Source of the DNA: Myrica gale
Lineage: Eukaryota > Streptophyta > Magnoliopsida > Fagales > Myricaceae
Length of the DNA stretch: 64,000 bases
Assembly (NCBI GenBank): GCA_963930655.1
Contig: OZ005621.1
Location: 191,001 to 255,000, forward strand
Reading direction: 5' to 3'
How positions within the stretch are numbered: the first letter of the stretch is position 1; the number at the start of each line of letters is the position of its first letter. This document shows, one piece after another, positions 1 through 13,167 of the stretch. The notes under the pieces were generated by a model that saw only the letters and a program-made list of their open reading frames with translations, did not search any database and was not told the DNA's origin. The translations under genes and the position numbers were made by a program.

Positions 1-918
1 ATATATATATAATTGAATCATGCATGCGAACGGATGGGTCGATCGAATTGCGATCCTTTCCCCAACTAAAGAAGAGATCTTGGCACACAACAGATCACAA
101 CTGATCACGTGTGAAGACATGGTACTCACGGACCACGGCGGAGTACTTTTTTATTTATTTATTTATAAATACTCGCGATGGAGTTCGATTGGTCACACAA
201 GCTCACCTTAGGACATGAATTTGCTTTTCTGCCCAGATCATTAGTTTACAGTAGGTTGGCTTAGGACGAAAGATCTTAATGGTTTCCGACAAGAGATGCT
301 CTCAACCAAAAACATATGTTTCTTAGGAACTATGGGCTATGCCCTAATAAATTATGCGACCAATTAAAGTCCACAATGAAGGCATTTCCACCCTCGACGC
401 TCTTCTTCTAACTAGGGGAATGAAATATTTGTTACCTTTTACGAAAGCTTAGATCAGAAAGGTAATAAGCAATGATTATATTGTCAACGTGAAAAACTGG
501 ATGGTGACGAGACCAATGAGATTATACGGGCGAAGACACTTCAAAGCAACAGATCGCATCTTTGCATTTCTGGGACAGAAACTGATGAGCAGGTTCTGTA
601 CTTCACAGGTTCATTAAAGCTAATTCTAATTATGGCTGTAGGTCATTCCATAGAGCCATAATCATTCCATATTACCTAATCATAATGTAATTAAAGCCCT
701 TCCTTCAATTTTATGGGTACGTTTGTAACATCTGCATGAGATGAAAACGAAAGATGACATTGGACATTTCAAAGGGAAGAAAATAAAAGCTCAACTTCAA
801 TCAACTTTCAATATGTCCATCGGATGAACCCCATTAAACCATCCTCTCTGTATTCCATCTGCAGTGAACTGGAAGAATCACACAAAAGCATTTGCTAGTT
901 TTATCAAGAGACAAAAGT
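1..918. other. Intergenic DNA downstream of ANT
   Basis: AT-rich sequence with no gene I can recognise. The part next to 919 should contain the ANT 3' UTR, because ANT reads leftward. A TA dinucleotide run lies at the extreme left edge. Confidence 0.5.
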
Positions 919-3900
919 CTATGCATCTGCCCAAGCAGCAAAAACTGGCATGTGAGGCATGGAGATTGCAGGCCTCAGTTCATGAGCTGATGGAAACCAA
1001 GAATTCGCAGCACCAGTAGGAGTAGTGAACAACTTGGATGCAGATGGAGGCAATCCAAAGAGCGCTGGTAGGCTTGTTCTAACCGGGCTACCTTCTCTTG
1101 AGCTACTCAAGCTAGTCACTAAAGATGAAGCATTAGAAAAAGGAGTTCCCATCTTGACCGAGTCTTCTATGTCTCGCTGAATCATAATGTCCGGAGCCAC
1201 TGAGAGACACGGGCTTCTGTAATTTTCAGTATTTGATGGCTTGTGATCAATTTCTTGGGTGGATTGATAGATTGCCATTTTCCAGTCTGATTCGCATTCA
1301 TTGTTCTTCGGTGGGAGAATTGCTTCCATGTTGCTATTATCTATCGGAGGGTTGTTCAAAGCCTCAATCGTGGATCCGGTCTCCCTATTACGCTTAGCAA
1401 GTTCTCCAGCAAGAAGGGTACTGCTTGCGATGATTCGTTCCACATGGTACCTTGTTATGTCAAAGTTCGTCACAGCATTTACCCCACGAAACTTAATAGC
1501 CGCTATGTCATAGGCTTCGGCTGCTTCCTCTTGGGTGCCTTTAAAATTTCAATGACCATGAGTTTGACTTATCATAACTAGGATGTATGAAAATGCAAAG
1601 TGCTTCCTGATCTAATTGCGTACACCGCGACATAGAGTTAAGATTTAAGTTGTTTTTGGTGCTCGTGTCTGTGAAAAAACAGCTTCAGAAAAAACTGGGT
1701 CCCACTGCTAGTCAAGCACAAATGGTAAACTGGCTCGAGATCGGCCTTATGACACTCTAAATTCGCTAAGTACACATTTTGACCCCTTGCTTACACTCTC
1801 ATTATTGCAGGATTTGTTCTTAGTGCATTATCGAAGAAACTCACTAAATGTGCCGAGATAAAGATCCTTGTTGCCTGCAACCCTGCCAATTCGAGCCTGC
1901 CATCGTCCATGTTGATGATGTCTGCCAAGTAGGAAAACATAAACAGAGCTTTCACGGGAAAACAATTCTTCCTTCTTTTAAGGTAAACATACTAAAATAG
2001 TAACAAAAGAAATCAGCATACTACATAAACCAGGCTAGTACGACCTTGTTACTCCTCTGTACATCGAAGCCCCTCTAGAGAATCCGCTGCTTTTCCTGCA
2101 AGGGATAAAGTTGAGAAACCTACCGAATCAGAAAACACACTGGTCTATGAACCGAAATAGCATAAGAAAACAGAATGAACCGAGACATGCCTTCTCAGGT
2201 GTGCAACATACTCCTGTCTGGTCATAGTCTTCATTTCTTCCAGCTCCTTTTGATAATTTTCCAACTACAAAAACAATCATAGTAGTTGCATTTCAGTAAT
2301 TAAGATTAAGGTAGCCAACCTTGACAGATGGGAAAACAGTGAAGAGAAAATTATTAATTACAGGGAAATTGATGTGAGTGGAGGGTCCCCAATACTTGAG
2401 TGCCGCAAGATCGTAAGCTCTTGCTGCTTTTTCTTCCAAGTCATAGCCCCCTGAAATTGAATTTTCGAAATGACTTGATGAAACGATAGATGACAGAACA
2501 TTTTACCATGCTTAGTCATTGTAGATGCGAAGACTTACCCAGATAAACTAAGAATTATAGTTCAATTGGAAATGGCATCCCCAGCAAAGAAAGAAACACC
2601 AAAATCAGTGAAACATGGTCAGGGTCAGGTAAAGCATACAAGAGAGACTAAAGATAGCAGGGCAAGTGAAAATCATAGGGAGATTACAGCTATGTGCGTT
2701 TTGTAATTTGTTTTTCTTTCCGTACCTTGCCTTCCTTTCCTGCTTTGGCCTTCTTTCTTGCTACTGTTGTCCCACAGATGGGCTTCATATCTCCCAGTCC
2801 ATCTATGCCTGACGAACAAACATCAGAAGACAGAAATATTTAAGAAAGGAAGAAATAAGAGGATAACACAGCATGAGAATCCGGCGGCAAAAGGCTGTAG
2901 AAAACAACAAAGCAATAAGCCAAAAACATACCATACAGGAAATCAAAAGAATGAGGAAATTATCGCAGAGACCTTGTGACACCTCTATACTGGGAGGTTC
3001 TCTGCCCAAATGTATCCAGAGACTTTCTGTGAACAATTTTCTTTTGATCCACCTTTTCAGGCCCTCTTTTCTTCGTATCAATTGCTCTACAGTCAGTTAC
3101 AGGAGGCGAGATGCGCTGTGAGCCTGTAATACTGCTTGATTGGGAGCCGGGGGTCATGGACAAGCTTAAAGACTGTAAGTCCCCATATGGCATTGTACCA
3201 ATAGCTCCAGATTCATTACCATTGTCACCCATGCAATCAATCATCTTCTGCTCCACTGACTGGTTAGCTGGATAGTTCCTTGAGATCCAGTTCTTCATGC
3301 CAGGAACCCGATTACCTGCCATTGTTGGAAGCTGGAGATTGCAATCTGTAAACTGGGACTCCCTAGCGTCCTGTAATACACTTTCATGACTTCTATAGTC
3401 AGAGTAATATGAATAGTGTTGGGCATGAATCTGCTGTGGCTGTTCTTGCCTCCTGGAGTTCTGTTCAAAATGATCGGCCAGGTTGACCTCATGGTCTGGG
3501 GTCTGGCTGTAAAACATACTGTCCAAGCTGAGAACCATAGCTTCTGTGTCATTGGTTTCGTAGTGATGGGTCCCAATGGTTGCACCACCAAAAAAGTCCT
3601 CCAGCTTTGGAGTTGTAGTAGGAACCATTGCTTCACATATGAAGTCGGACACAACAGAGTCAGAGTCAAGAGATTTAACAATAAAATTGTTGCCTTAGGA
3701 CGAAAGAAAGCCCAAAAAGAACAGAATGATAGAGGATGTAAGCAGACCTTGTGGCTGTGACTTGCTGAGAGCTTCCATTATACAAAGGGATCCATCAGAC
3801 TTGAGTGGCATCACAGACAAGGGGGAATACAAGCCAGCATTTTCTCCTTCGGCTCCGAAGTAAATACCATAGTTCAGGTAACGTTGGGAATGGAAAAAGT

Positions 3901-4066
3901 TTGCTGGCACTGCAGTAGATACAGTAGTAGCAGCAGCAGGTGTTTGGTGACGGTTAGGAGGGCCCGAAGGAACCTCCATGATCATTTGGGGAGAGAGAGA
4001 AACACCCAACCAGTTAGTGCTGTTATTACGGGTTTCGTTGTTATCATCGTTGTCCATGGATTTCAT
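919..4066 (-). CDS. ANT: AINTEGUMENTA (ANT), AP2-family transcription factor, nine exons
   Basis: Exons read on the minus strand: 4066-3748, 3630-2973, 2808-2726, 2547-2539, 2450-2362, 2264-2191, 2095-2045, 1921-1845 and 1538-919. They sum to 1980 nt, giving 659 aa with no frame break. Seen in the protein: WLGVSLS near residue 19, [17 protein letters not shown] near 90, PKLEDFFGG near 114, [19 protein letters not shown], the euANT segment [14 protein letters not shown] at about 313-326, AP2 repeat R1 (about 320-386), linker, AP2 repeat R2 (about 415-480), and C-terminal [10 protein letters not shown]. This combination is diagnostic of ANT rather than AIL/PLT paralogues. ANT is a nuclear DNA-binding regulator of organ growth and ovule development. 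The fourth exon is only 9 nt (VYL), as in other ANT/AIL genes, and the intron after exon 6 begins with GC instead of GT. The start at 4066 gives the expected MKSM N-terminus. The gene appears intact. Confidence 0.97.
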
Positions 4067-5299
4067 CTTCTTTCAAAGTTGCTCCTTTTCCCACTAAGAA
4101 GAAATTCTGGGCAAGTTTCTCATGAGGCAAGGCAAACTCAAATCTTTTTTTTTTCTAAACGGCAAGGCAACTCAATCATTGGTAAAGAAATAAAGCAATC
4201 ATACCAACATCTACTAGCTTCCCTCCCTTTTCAAACTGGTTTTTTTGTTTGCTAGTGACAGTACTGATTGGACGATTTGTAAGGGCTTATCTAAACAAAT
4301 CCAACTCCTGCAACTGAATCTATTGTGTTCTCTCTCTCCCTGAAAAGATTTCTAAAGAGAACAAAGCAAGTTCCTTTAAACTAAACAAAAAGAATGAGTT
4401 CCAGCAAGAGATGCTGGGCATCCTTCCTGCATTCCATAGGGATCTGTGAATGAGAAAGACCACTTGCTCTTTTGCTTTCTTTTAAGACCCCCTTAAACGT
4501 TTAGAAGACCTTTGTTTTAAAGGGAAAAAACCCTAAACGAATCAGCAAGAAGAAAATGCCCCTTAAAGGCTTAAACGCTTAGAAAAGAAAAACTCCTTAA
4601 ACGGCGTAGCCTTTGAAATAAAAAAATAAAATGTAAGGACCAAAAACCTGCACCCCAACAATCTGTCATTTCCTCGTTTGGATAGGCTGACCCAAGTATC
4701 CCAAAAGACCATCCAGTTGTAATTAGTTCCCATGTTCTCTCTTGAATAATTTGACCCAAGGAGATGTTTGGTAGCCGACATATTCGACTTCCAACGTTTT
4801 GGCATAAATAAAATAATACTATAAAATTATTTTTCTTATTATCAAATTATTATTTTCTATTTTAAATAAATATAAAAAAATTATTTAACTTAAACGCCCC
4901 AATATTTTTACCCTTTTAACATTTTAACAAAAATCACGTTAGCAAGTACACCGTGTTAATGTATAACTGGGTTTGCTTTAATGGTCTCAGCCTTCCCACC
5001 CACAGAAGATCGCTTGGGTAGAAGACAAACTGTGCCTCCAGTCACTTCACAACAGTACTCGGTATCTGTACTGACCTATAATTACTATACTTTGCAACTA
5101 GAGGGATAGGTATGTACCAATGTACCATCTCTCATGGGGATTAATAGGACTTAATGAATGGTTCGAACTCGAATTGTGCTGGTATATGTTGGACTCGAGT
5201 TCCGTTAGTTTGATAAACAAACCGAGTAGAAATTTTACTCGAATACAGCGCGATGGGAATATAAAGACAAGGATCCACGATCTCATTTTCAAAGCCTGC
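4067..5299. other. ANT upstream region
   Basis: This is the 5' leader and promoter side of ANT, which reads leftward from 4066. It contains T-rich and AAACG-rich stretches, with several near-copies of TTAAACG between 4490 and 4620. I see no coding region. Confidence 0.5.
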
Positions 5300-5302
5300 T
5301 TA

Positions 5303-5991
5303 GAGCATTCTTAATAGGTTCTTTATTCTAACATTTTGGTTAGAATAGAGAACCAATTTAACAAAAAAGTCAAAAAACACACTTTAACAGCTTATCTATT
5401 TTAACAGTTTTTAGCTAAAAATTTTAACATGTGAACAGTGGTTCTCTATATTTAGATAACCACTGTTCACTTCTTTATAATAAAATATTAATATTTTTCT
5501 TATTTTTTTCTTTTTCTTTCTCTTTTCTTAATACATTTTAGACTAAATAAAGACTAACTTAATACATTTTAAACTAAATAAAGACTAACTTAATATATTT
5601 TTAAAAATATGATCGTTAAAATAAGACGACTATTTATAAATATGACCGTTAGGATAAGAAAATTTTTTAAAAATCTAATCGTTGAGATAAGATAAACTTA
5701 AAAAATGTTGAGCGTTAGGAAAAGACAAAAATTAAAAAATCCACCCTTTTTAGGATAAGACAAATATTCAAAAATATAACCGTTACAATAAAACAAATAT
5801 TAAAAAATATAAATGTTAGAGAAATAATAAAGAAATCTTTGAATAATAATATTTAAATAGAATAGTAAAAGTAGATGGTTAAAATAGAGAAGCTGCTGTG
5901 AGTGTTTTTAAAAAGTTGACAGTTAAAATAAAGAAGTGTACTTTTTGGTTAAGATAGAGAGCCAAATTTAAATAAGCTACTAGGAATGCTC
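5303..5991. mobile_element. Tourist/PIF-Harbinger-like MITE, 689 bp
   Basis: The left end starts GAGCATTCTTAATAGG and the right end is the inverted, slightly diverged equivalent (reverse complement GAGCATTCCTAGTAG). The similarity continues inward for several tens of bases through a 'tctattttaac' theme. The element is flanked by a TTA on each side (5300-5302 and 5992-5994), the target duplication expected of PIF/Harbinger elements. The middle (about 5520-5870) is made of degenerate tandem units containing 'ataaccgttagaataaga'-like text. There is no coding capacity. Confidence 0.8.
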
Positions 5992-5994
5992 TTA

Positions 5995-8900
5995 TAAAAC
6001 AAGGGTGGCAAGTCGCATTTGACTATCTACTCGTTTGCCTGACAGATATATACGTAAGGTCGATACCTGCCCACAGAGTCGGAGGGAGAGCAAGCTTTGA
6101 TTTCTTGTCCATGGTTCAAGCTGTTCGAAACGAATGGAATTAGTTTAACAATAATATAATATATACTATTTGAACCTAGTTGATATCTAGGCAGAATATA
6201 TATTTGTAAAATAATAAAACTTTACGCCTCATAATTATCAAAAAAAAAAATCTGAGAATTGATAGACTATTTCAAGAAAACACTAAATAAATTTAAAATC
6301 TAAATATTAAATTTGGATTTTTGTCCTAGCCTCTAAACTCATTTCAATATTGCTCCCCCGCCTAGCAATGTGGTTGTCGAGGGCTTTGGGCCAAGCTGGG
6401 AAACTTAGCTCAGGCCATCGAATCATTTACATTCAAATTCGCCTTTAATATACTCCATTATAGATGTGCATGCAAATTTGCATCATGGAGACAGATTTTC
6501 TAGAGCGAATGATTTGGTTTGAAAAGAGAGGGAAAGATGTAGCGAATGTTTAATGTAGAGAGACTCCTTTTGATTGTAGTAATGATGAATAAATCCACCC
6601 ACCCTATCACTAAGCCCGATAAGGTTTTGCTAGAAATAGCCGTACAAGAAGAACAAACAAACAGCCCTCGGCAAAAATAAAATTGCTTTCTTTCATTTAT
6701 TTTTCACCGTCCTTTTGGTGGGAGATCATGCGGAAGCGTTCGTGGCGGTGGTGCATCTATTTTCTCTGAATTGTCTTCTTTTGATAGGTCCTGTCACATA
6801 GTCCTTTATCGGCAATACATTTTTAGCCGTTTTGTCTACTGTGCACGGACCATTATGCCCCTTTGGGACATGGATCATTTTGCGACTATTTTTTTTTAAA
6901 AAAAAATTCGGTCAAGCTTCGGCTTATGGGTTCCCCCCCCACCCCGGCAACCTTCTAAAGTGGAGTTATGACTTATGAGCGATAAGGTCACCAGCCTGCT
7001 TTAAGCATACTTCATGATCAGTACCGTTATCGGGAATGCAATAAATGAGAGAAAGATCTGGTGAGAGATAGCTCTGCTACTCAGAAAAGGGAAAAAAGAA
7101 AAGAAGAATGAAGGAGAATGCATGTAGTTTGTAAACTGAGGAATGAAGAAGAGCTTGTTTTCTTTTAAATAAGTATCCGGAGTAAATAAGAAGTCATTGT
7201 CGTGCTGCTGTTCTCTTTGGGGGCAATGCGGTAAGAATAAACTACTTTTTTTTATATAGTATAAACTACTTAAAGTAGCCGATGTGCACCCTGACACTAA
7301 ATTAAGGCACATAAATGATCAAAGAGAGGAGGGAAGGCGTGAATGGTATTTCGGGTGTCAACGTAAAAGCCAAACAAAATCTAAATAAGATCGCTTAATG
7401 GCCAACAAGTCAACAGAAAAAGCAATGCATGGACAGCAGCGTAACCCAAAGTGACCACAGAACCGTATTTATGCAATACGGTATATTGCATGGGGACTAA
7501 AAGGTCTGCCACTGCCAGCTTCTTTTTCTTTTTGGGGAGGGAGAAAGGGAGATATCAGTAGCCTTCTCAACGTTAAAGTAGTACCTCCACGAACCCAATG
7601 TGATTACTGATCTGCTCTCCTGCAACTCCCAACCTATCTCTTTAATATTGACTTTACCCCCGTCCTCTCTCTCTCTGGGCCTATTTTCTGGATGACTCAC
7701 ACTAGTCCAAGCATGTGACAAATAACTGGCCATGTTAGTGCGGTAAAAAAAAAAAAAAAAGGGTAAGATTCTAACAGAATTATGGATATTTATATAAAAT
7801 AATATTTTATAAGTATTTGGGTATAATTGTTTAATAAAAAATATTATAATTAAGTAAAAAAAGTATAGAGAGAATTATTTATATTTTTTTTAAAAATATA
7901 TTGAAGTTTGTGTAAAAAGTTGTTGAAAATTGTATTAAATATATTGATATTTGTGTTTGAATTCTTAAGATGTTACTGATAGTACGAATGTCCAATATCC
8001 AGGTATCAGATCATTCAGATATATCTTACTTTCAAGAAAAAAAATATCTTACTCAGCCTAATGCACATTACTTACTGAACTCCTTAAGCTGTCCCATGTC
8101 TAAGCACCACATCAACAAAATGATTATAACGTCGGGGTCAGCAATCAAAATGAAGAGCATTTTCATCTGAGTTAACCTAAAAATCCCTCTAAGTCAACAT
8201 TAATCGTGATTCGTTACATCCATCCGTACTTTTTGCTCTGTTTTTCTAAATTGAACGATACACATGAGGTTGGTTGCTCTTTCACATTAATTACCAGATC
8301 ATTGTGGAAAAAGTCTGGGACGGAAAGACTCGGACAATCGAGCTTTAAAAAAGACGTGTAGCCTAGCCTTACCCAAGATTTGAGACCCCGCTAGATTCTT
8401 CTTTCACAAAGAAAGAAAACCAAGGATATAGGAGGAAAGCAAGCAACAAGCAAACGCATTTTCTATTAACTTACCCAAGTCATCAGTCCAACGACCAAAA
8501 TATCCACGTCCCTAGAGGCTAGACCCTTATACCGTCTGCAAGAGGGTGCAAACAGATAAACTTCTGTCCATAGTTTGAACACAACTAATACTTTCAAAGA
8601 AGAGTCCAAACCTCGTCCCCACTATGGTCTCAATTTGCAAAGAGGTGCCTTTCGTGTCAGCTACAACGCGCTGGAAATATGGTTTAATTTACTTTCCACT
8701 TTTTCTTTCCTTCACAACAGCACAAGGAACGAGCTAATCGAGCTGTTCTTTTGTGTCATTTGTGTTTTTTCAGAATATATACTAAATTATTATGCTGCAG
8801 ATTATAATGACAATAAAAATGGAACCGTTGATGATTGTGGGAAGTCAGGAGGACATTTGGAGTATAACAAAGGCTGAGTGAGACAACATTGCAGCGTTGC

Positions 8901-9726
8901 AGTTTTCTTTTTCCTTGTGTGTTGGTTGCGCTAGTTAGTCTTTTTGTTCAACTTGCTGAGCTTGCTACATGCCATGCTGGCAACGCATCAGAGTGCGCAC
9001 AACAGGGTGTGCTGGTTGCGCTCCTTGTACAGAAATATTCATTTTACAGAGACTGTACATAAAACATTCTTGATGTAATTTTCATATACACAGAGAAACG
9101 AGAATATGCAGAAGCATTCCCGCAACCTGATTTCCTCTGTTTTCTCCATTTATCTTCTTTCTCAAACACTTCTCTGAACCTCCCATTTCCAACATTATGC
9201 AAGACATATTTGACTCGGAATGTATTGAAGAGGACAGCCATCCAACTGATTGGTGATTTAACTTAATGACATGTGGTAGCCAGCTTAACATGTTCCATAA
9301 TTGTACCCAAACGCAGGATTACCAGTCCAATTTGCAACTTGGTGCTTATGTGGAAAAGCCACTGTTCCAAATTAATGCATCGCTTCATCTGCTATCCCCA
9401 ACCCCAAGTAGCCAAAACAATAGTAGTTCAACAAATAAAGGACGCTCTATTAACAGCAGAAACACCAACTACCTATTACATACAATTTATCGATTTTCAG
9501 ATAGACCATACTTCAATTAGTTTGATATTTCATTCAGTACATGCACTTTACCAGCCATAGAGATGTATGGATGAACATGCCCTGATTTTATTAGGCAGAG
9601 CTGGTTTTGTTACTTGGGTGCTGCATGCATAATAACTCATACACAGCATTCCGGATATGCTTCGCCATATTTGATAAGAAGCAAATATTTATACTTTTAT
9701 CTGAAAGAGTGACCCATAGTAACGCT
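5995..9726. other. Intergenic DNA, no supported gene
   Basis: I find only short open frames with no recognisable domain. About 7760-7975 is an AT-rich repeat related to 33700-33935. The 9.3-9.7 kb end probably includes the 3' UTR of the peroxiredoxin-like gene, which reads leftward and stops at 9727. Confidence 0.5.
7760..7975 (+). repeat. Dispersed AT-rich repeat, copy A
   Basis: It shares ordered blocks with 33700-33935: 'attgtttaataaaaaa', 'agtatagagagaa', 'aaaaagttgttg', 'gtgtttgaattcttaagatgtt'-like text, in the same orientation. It has no coding capacity and is probably an old MITE. I could not define the ends. Confidence 0.55.
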
Positions 9727-12012
9727 TCAGGCAACTGGAACTTTGCAGCAGACATTGAAAATATCATCTAAAGGGGCATGGTCGCCTGTCCCTTCATCCT
9801 TCCGCGCATACAGTAATTGCTTCCCTTTGAAGACAAAAATCCCCCCCTAACCCAAACGAAAAGAGAGATCAATATACATGCAACTGCCATGCGTAAACAA
9901 AATTCAAGGACCTAGTCACAGGGTGTAAGATCATTCTTTATTATTGGATTTGGACCGAACCTGTTGCAGTACACTACTCTTATCATCTGGTGTGGCTTTA
10001 ATGGTATAGTTCTTCACAGCCTTCCGCAGAGATTCAAATCGCGAAAACACCTTAGCCTGTCACATCAAAGTTAAGAGAAAATTATACTCTCTAAGAAAGA
10101 TGCATGTGACTTATGGAAGCAGAAAAGAATGCTTACACTAGCTGGATTGAAAAACGTACGGCCAACACCATAGTATAATCCCAAAACCTCATATGCCTGA
10201 AATAAATAAAGTTTCAGTCAGACCTAACAGTTGCTATGTGAGGGGATATCACATGAAGGAATCATTAAATGTGCTGCCCAATGAAATACCTTTCGGTCGG
10301 GATCCGCATAAAGGCAATCCACTGGAAATGGTAACTGAACATCAGGGAGAAGAATCAACTCCAATGTCGAGTGAAGCAGAATAGTACAACTATCAAAGAC
10401 GATACAAAATGCAATGATGGGTTCAGATCAAAGGGATGCAGTAGGGATGCCAGTTGACGTATAATAATTTCCACTATATTGACAGAATCTAACGGAATTT
10501 ATGACTGCAACCTAAAAGATTCTGCCCGAATCTAGGGCCCTAGTTTGTAGTTCAACTACTGTTGATGAAACCTCAGCAGCACATTAAAAACTGAGCAACT
10601 ATCCATTTCAGTAAGCACACTCATTTTCTTCATGGAAAGAAGAACAGTTTTTATTGACTCAATGCAGGCATACTACCATGTCTGATAAATGAAACATGCA
10701 CTTTTAACCTAAATTCTTAAGTAGAATGGAATATTGTTCCTTCGTCAAGTGTCCAAACATATTTGTGCACATCACCCCCAAGTATCAGGATATGGACAAT
10801 CAAGGAAGCATTGAATAATAGGAACAAAATTTACTATCACAAACTGGAAACATAAATGCTTCATTGAGATTCAAAAGATATCTAAACTCCTAGGTTTAGG
10901 ATAAATTAGGCCAAGCAAATACCAGCCGTTATTGGGAATCCTAGGTCAAAACAAATGGTTGTAGTCGTTCAATCATGCTGATTTTTCATGACTCGCTTCT
11001 TATTACATTAACAAGCCAAATGACACGACAGTCACCGGCCACATGTCATTACATGCTTTTCAATTGCGAGAGTGAAAAAAAAGGTCCTAGAATGGCCCAA
11101 AACGGCTTCTTTAGAAAGACCCAACTCCCAAAGTCTCCATCTCTAAATGTATAAGCCCTTGCATAACATGGAATCAATAATTTGGTCAACTAATCCCAAC
11201 CAAAAAAAAAAAAGAAAAGATTTTATGAAAGGTCTTATACAAACCTCTGTTCAAAAGCAATGACAAAATGCTTATACATCTCCAAACAGTATACAATTAG
11301 CATTCAGAGTAGCTAAAATCTGTAAGAATCCCATTTGGGCTTAAAGGAGAAAATGGGATTCGTGATCTGGGTTTTGCTCATATTCGTCGAAGCACCGACT
11401 TTTCGGACGTAAGAACATGGGGTGTGTGTCGTCAAAGCTTCCAATTTTTCTTTTTATGTAATATGTACAGAGAGATGCATGCAAAATATTTTCGAATTCG
11501 ATGTATAACCAACTGCTGCTGAAAATGCACACAGCTTTAGAAATGAAGAGAAAGAAAATGGCCCACCCGGTCTGCAAGAATCCGAGCTTTATCGGGAGTG
11601 CCAACACCGACTGCAACTAATTTTGCACCCGCTGCGTCAAATTTCGGTTTCGATTCTTTCAAAACCGAAGCAAGTTCCCAACTTTAAAAAAAGAACCAAG
11701 TCCAAGTTATTGTGTGTAAGAGGAATAAATATTGCGGATACAAGGCATGGGGAGAGTAAATCTACTGATTTACCAGCACGGGCATCCGAAGTGCCTCAAA
11801 AGTGCGACAACAGCTACTCCCTGGAAGAACGAAGCAATTCAAAGAACGAAAAGAAAAAATAATCAACGTAGAAAGAGGAAGATGTATATATGCACCTGGT
11901 CCTGATCCCAGAGGTTCTCAAACAAGATGGGTTCACCAGAAGCTTTGAAAATGGTAACATTACCGAGGATGTCACCGATGTTTGGGACAAATTCCGAAGT
12001 GGAGGAGGACAT
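9727..12012 (-). CDS. Peroxiredoxin-like 2 / AAED1-type thioredoxin-fold protein, seven exons
   Basis: Exons on the minus strand: 12012-11896, 11820-11774, 11681-11567, 10334-10290, 10196-10137, 10056-9961 and 9846-9727. They total exactly 600 nt (199 aa) from the downstream Met, and every junction keeps frame. The protein contains HFGCPCCWELA (CPCC at about residues 52-55, spanning the exon 2/3 junction), VGVGTPDKARILADR, LPFPVDCLYADPDRK, LGLYYGVGRTFFNPAS and a C-terminus ending CCKVPVA. This matches the plant chloroplast AhpC/TSA-type PRXL2/AAED1 family, such as Arabidopsis At2g37240, thought to act in redox chemistry; the exact substrate is unknown. The usual plastid transit peptide appears to lie upstream (12204-12013) in the same frame, but a TAA interrupts it. 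As read, translation would begin at 12012 without a transit peptide, unless the TAA is a sequencing error or is spliced out. Confidence 0.9.
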
Positions 12013-12204
12013 CGCAAGGAGACGAGTCGATCTTCTCCTACCAGTACCTATAGCAAGGCTGATTTCGGGATTTGTTGAAGTTGGGGAGCGGTAAATTACA
12101 GGAGACGAATGAGGAGGATGCGACTTAGGGAAGAGGAGAGAAGATGGTTGGAGGATCGCAGTTTATAAGGTATGAGGAAGAGGAGGTACTATCAACGAGG
12201 CCAT
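12013..12204 (-). pseudogene. Probable remnant of the transit-peptide coding region of the adjacent gene
   Basis: An ATG at 12204 opens a 64-codon stretch in frame with the downstream CDS. It reads MASLIVPPLPHTL, stop (TAA at 12163-12165), then a Ser/Pro/Arg-rich segment ending GTGRRRSTRLLA just before the Met at 12012. Composition, lack of acidic residues and length fit a chloroplast transit peptide. Only this one stop breaks it. Confidence 0.6.
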
Positions 12205-12261
12205 GGCTTCGGATATCCGCTGGTACCAACGACCAGGCACGTGACTACCTAAGAAGGATGG

Positions 12262-12453
12262 TTCGATTTCTGGTAAATCGTGTGTAGGAGAACCTGCGAC
12301 GCGTCAGATCCTGTTACATAAAAACAAAAGTTTGTCTCTTTCCGCATTTCGGAGTGTTTCGATTTCTGGTAAATCGTGTGTAGGAGAACCTGCGACGCGT
12401 CAGATCCTGTTACATAAAAACAAAAGTTTGTCTCTTTCCGCATTTCGGAATGT
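12262..12453. repeat. 96-bp tandem duplication, two copies
   Basis: A 96-bp unit beginning TTCGATTTCTGGTAAATCG occurs twice head to tail (12262-12357 and about 12358-12453). The copies are nearly identical, differing only at the trailing edge. It lies just upstream of the peroxiredoxin-like gene, in its likely promoter region. Confidence 0.9.
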
Positions 12454-13167
12454 TTAGTTTGTCTAACAATTTTAAAATTTTAATTAATTATTTAAAATTA
12501 TATAATTAACATTATTTCTATATACATATCAATACAATTTAACAATTTTTACATTCATACCAATAAACTCAAACATCACTTAAATATTTACACTATTATT
12601 AAAATTTAACAAATTTTCTTAAAACGAAACATGTCATTTATTTATAAATTTGCATATGAATTTTCCTAACAACTCAACTCAAAGCCCTTTTTTTGGTAAG
12701 GGGAGGGAAATTCGTTAGCGCGACTGATGCATCACTTTCGTAGGAAATTGACTCAATTTCGGCTCGCTGGATTTACGAAAAAAAATCACTAAATGGGCCA
12801 GATTACCACTAAACTTTGCAGTTTTGGGCCAGTAAGTGGACCTCTTGTTGATGGGCGGGGGAGGGGATTCTGAAGTCCATCTACTAATGTCATCACTGAA
12901 AGAGTTGGAAGGAATGGAGGAGAAGCTCAGAAACGGCATTTGTGTAGGCTTAAAATATAACGTATATTCACGAGGTTTAATTTTTTTCTGAAAATATTTT
13001 TAGACTAAAATTTATTGTCCCGTAGTCCCTGAAATTTAAGACGATTCTCAAACACGTCCTTCCGTTGACGGAAGTCGCTGACGTGTTAAAAAACATCAAG
13101 TCATATTCAATAAAAACGCAACACGTGTACACCCTTGCCTAATATGCATGTCATGACTTATCTGAAA

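Noticed and set aside
2960..3121. Short plus- and minus-strand ORFs within the ANT gene
   Set aside because: They are shadows of ANT exon 2 and read through introns.
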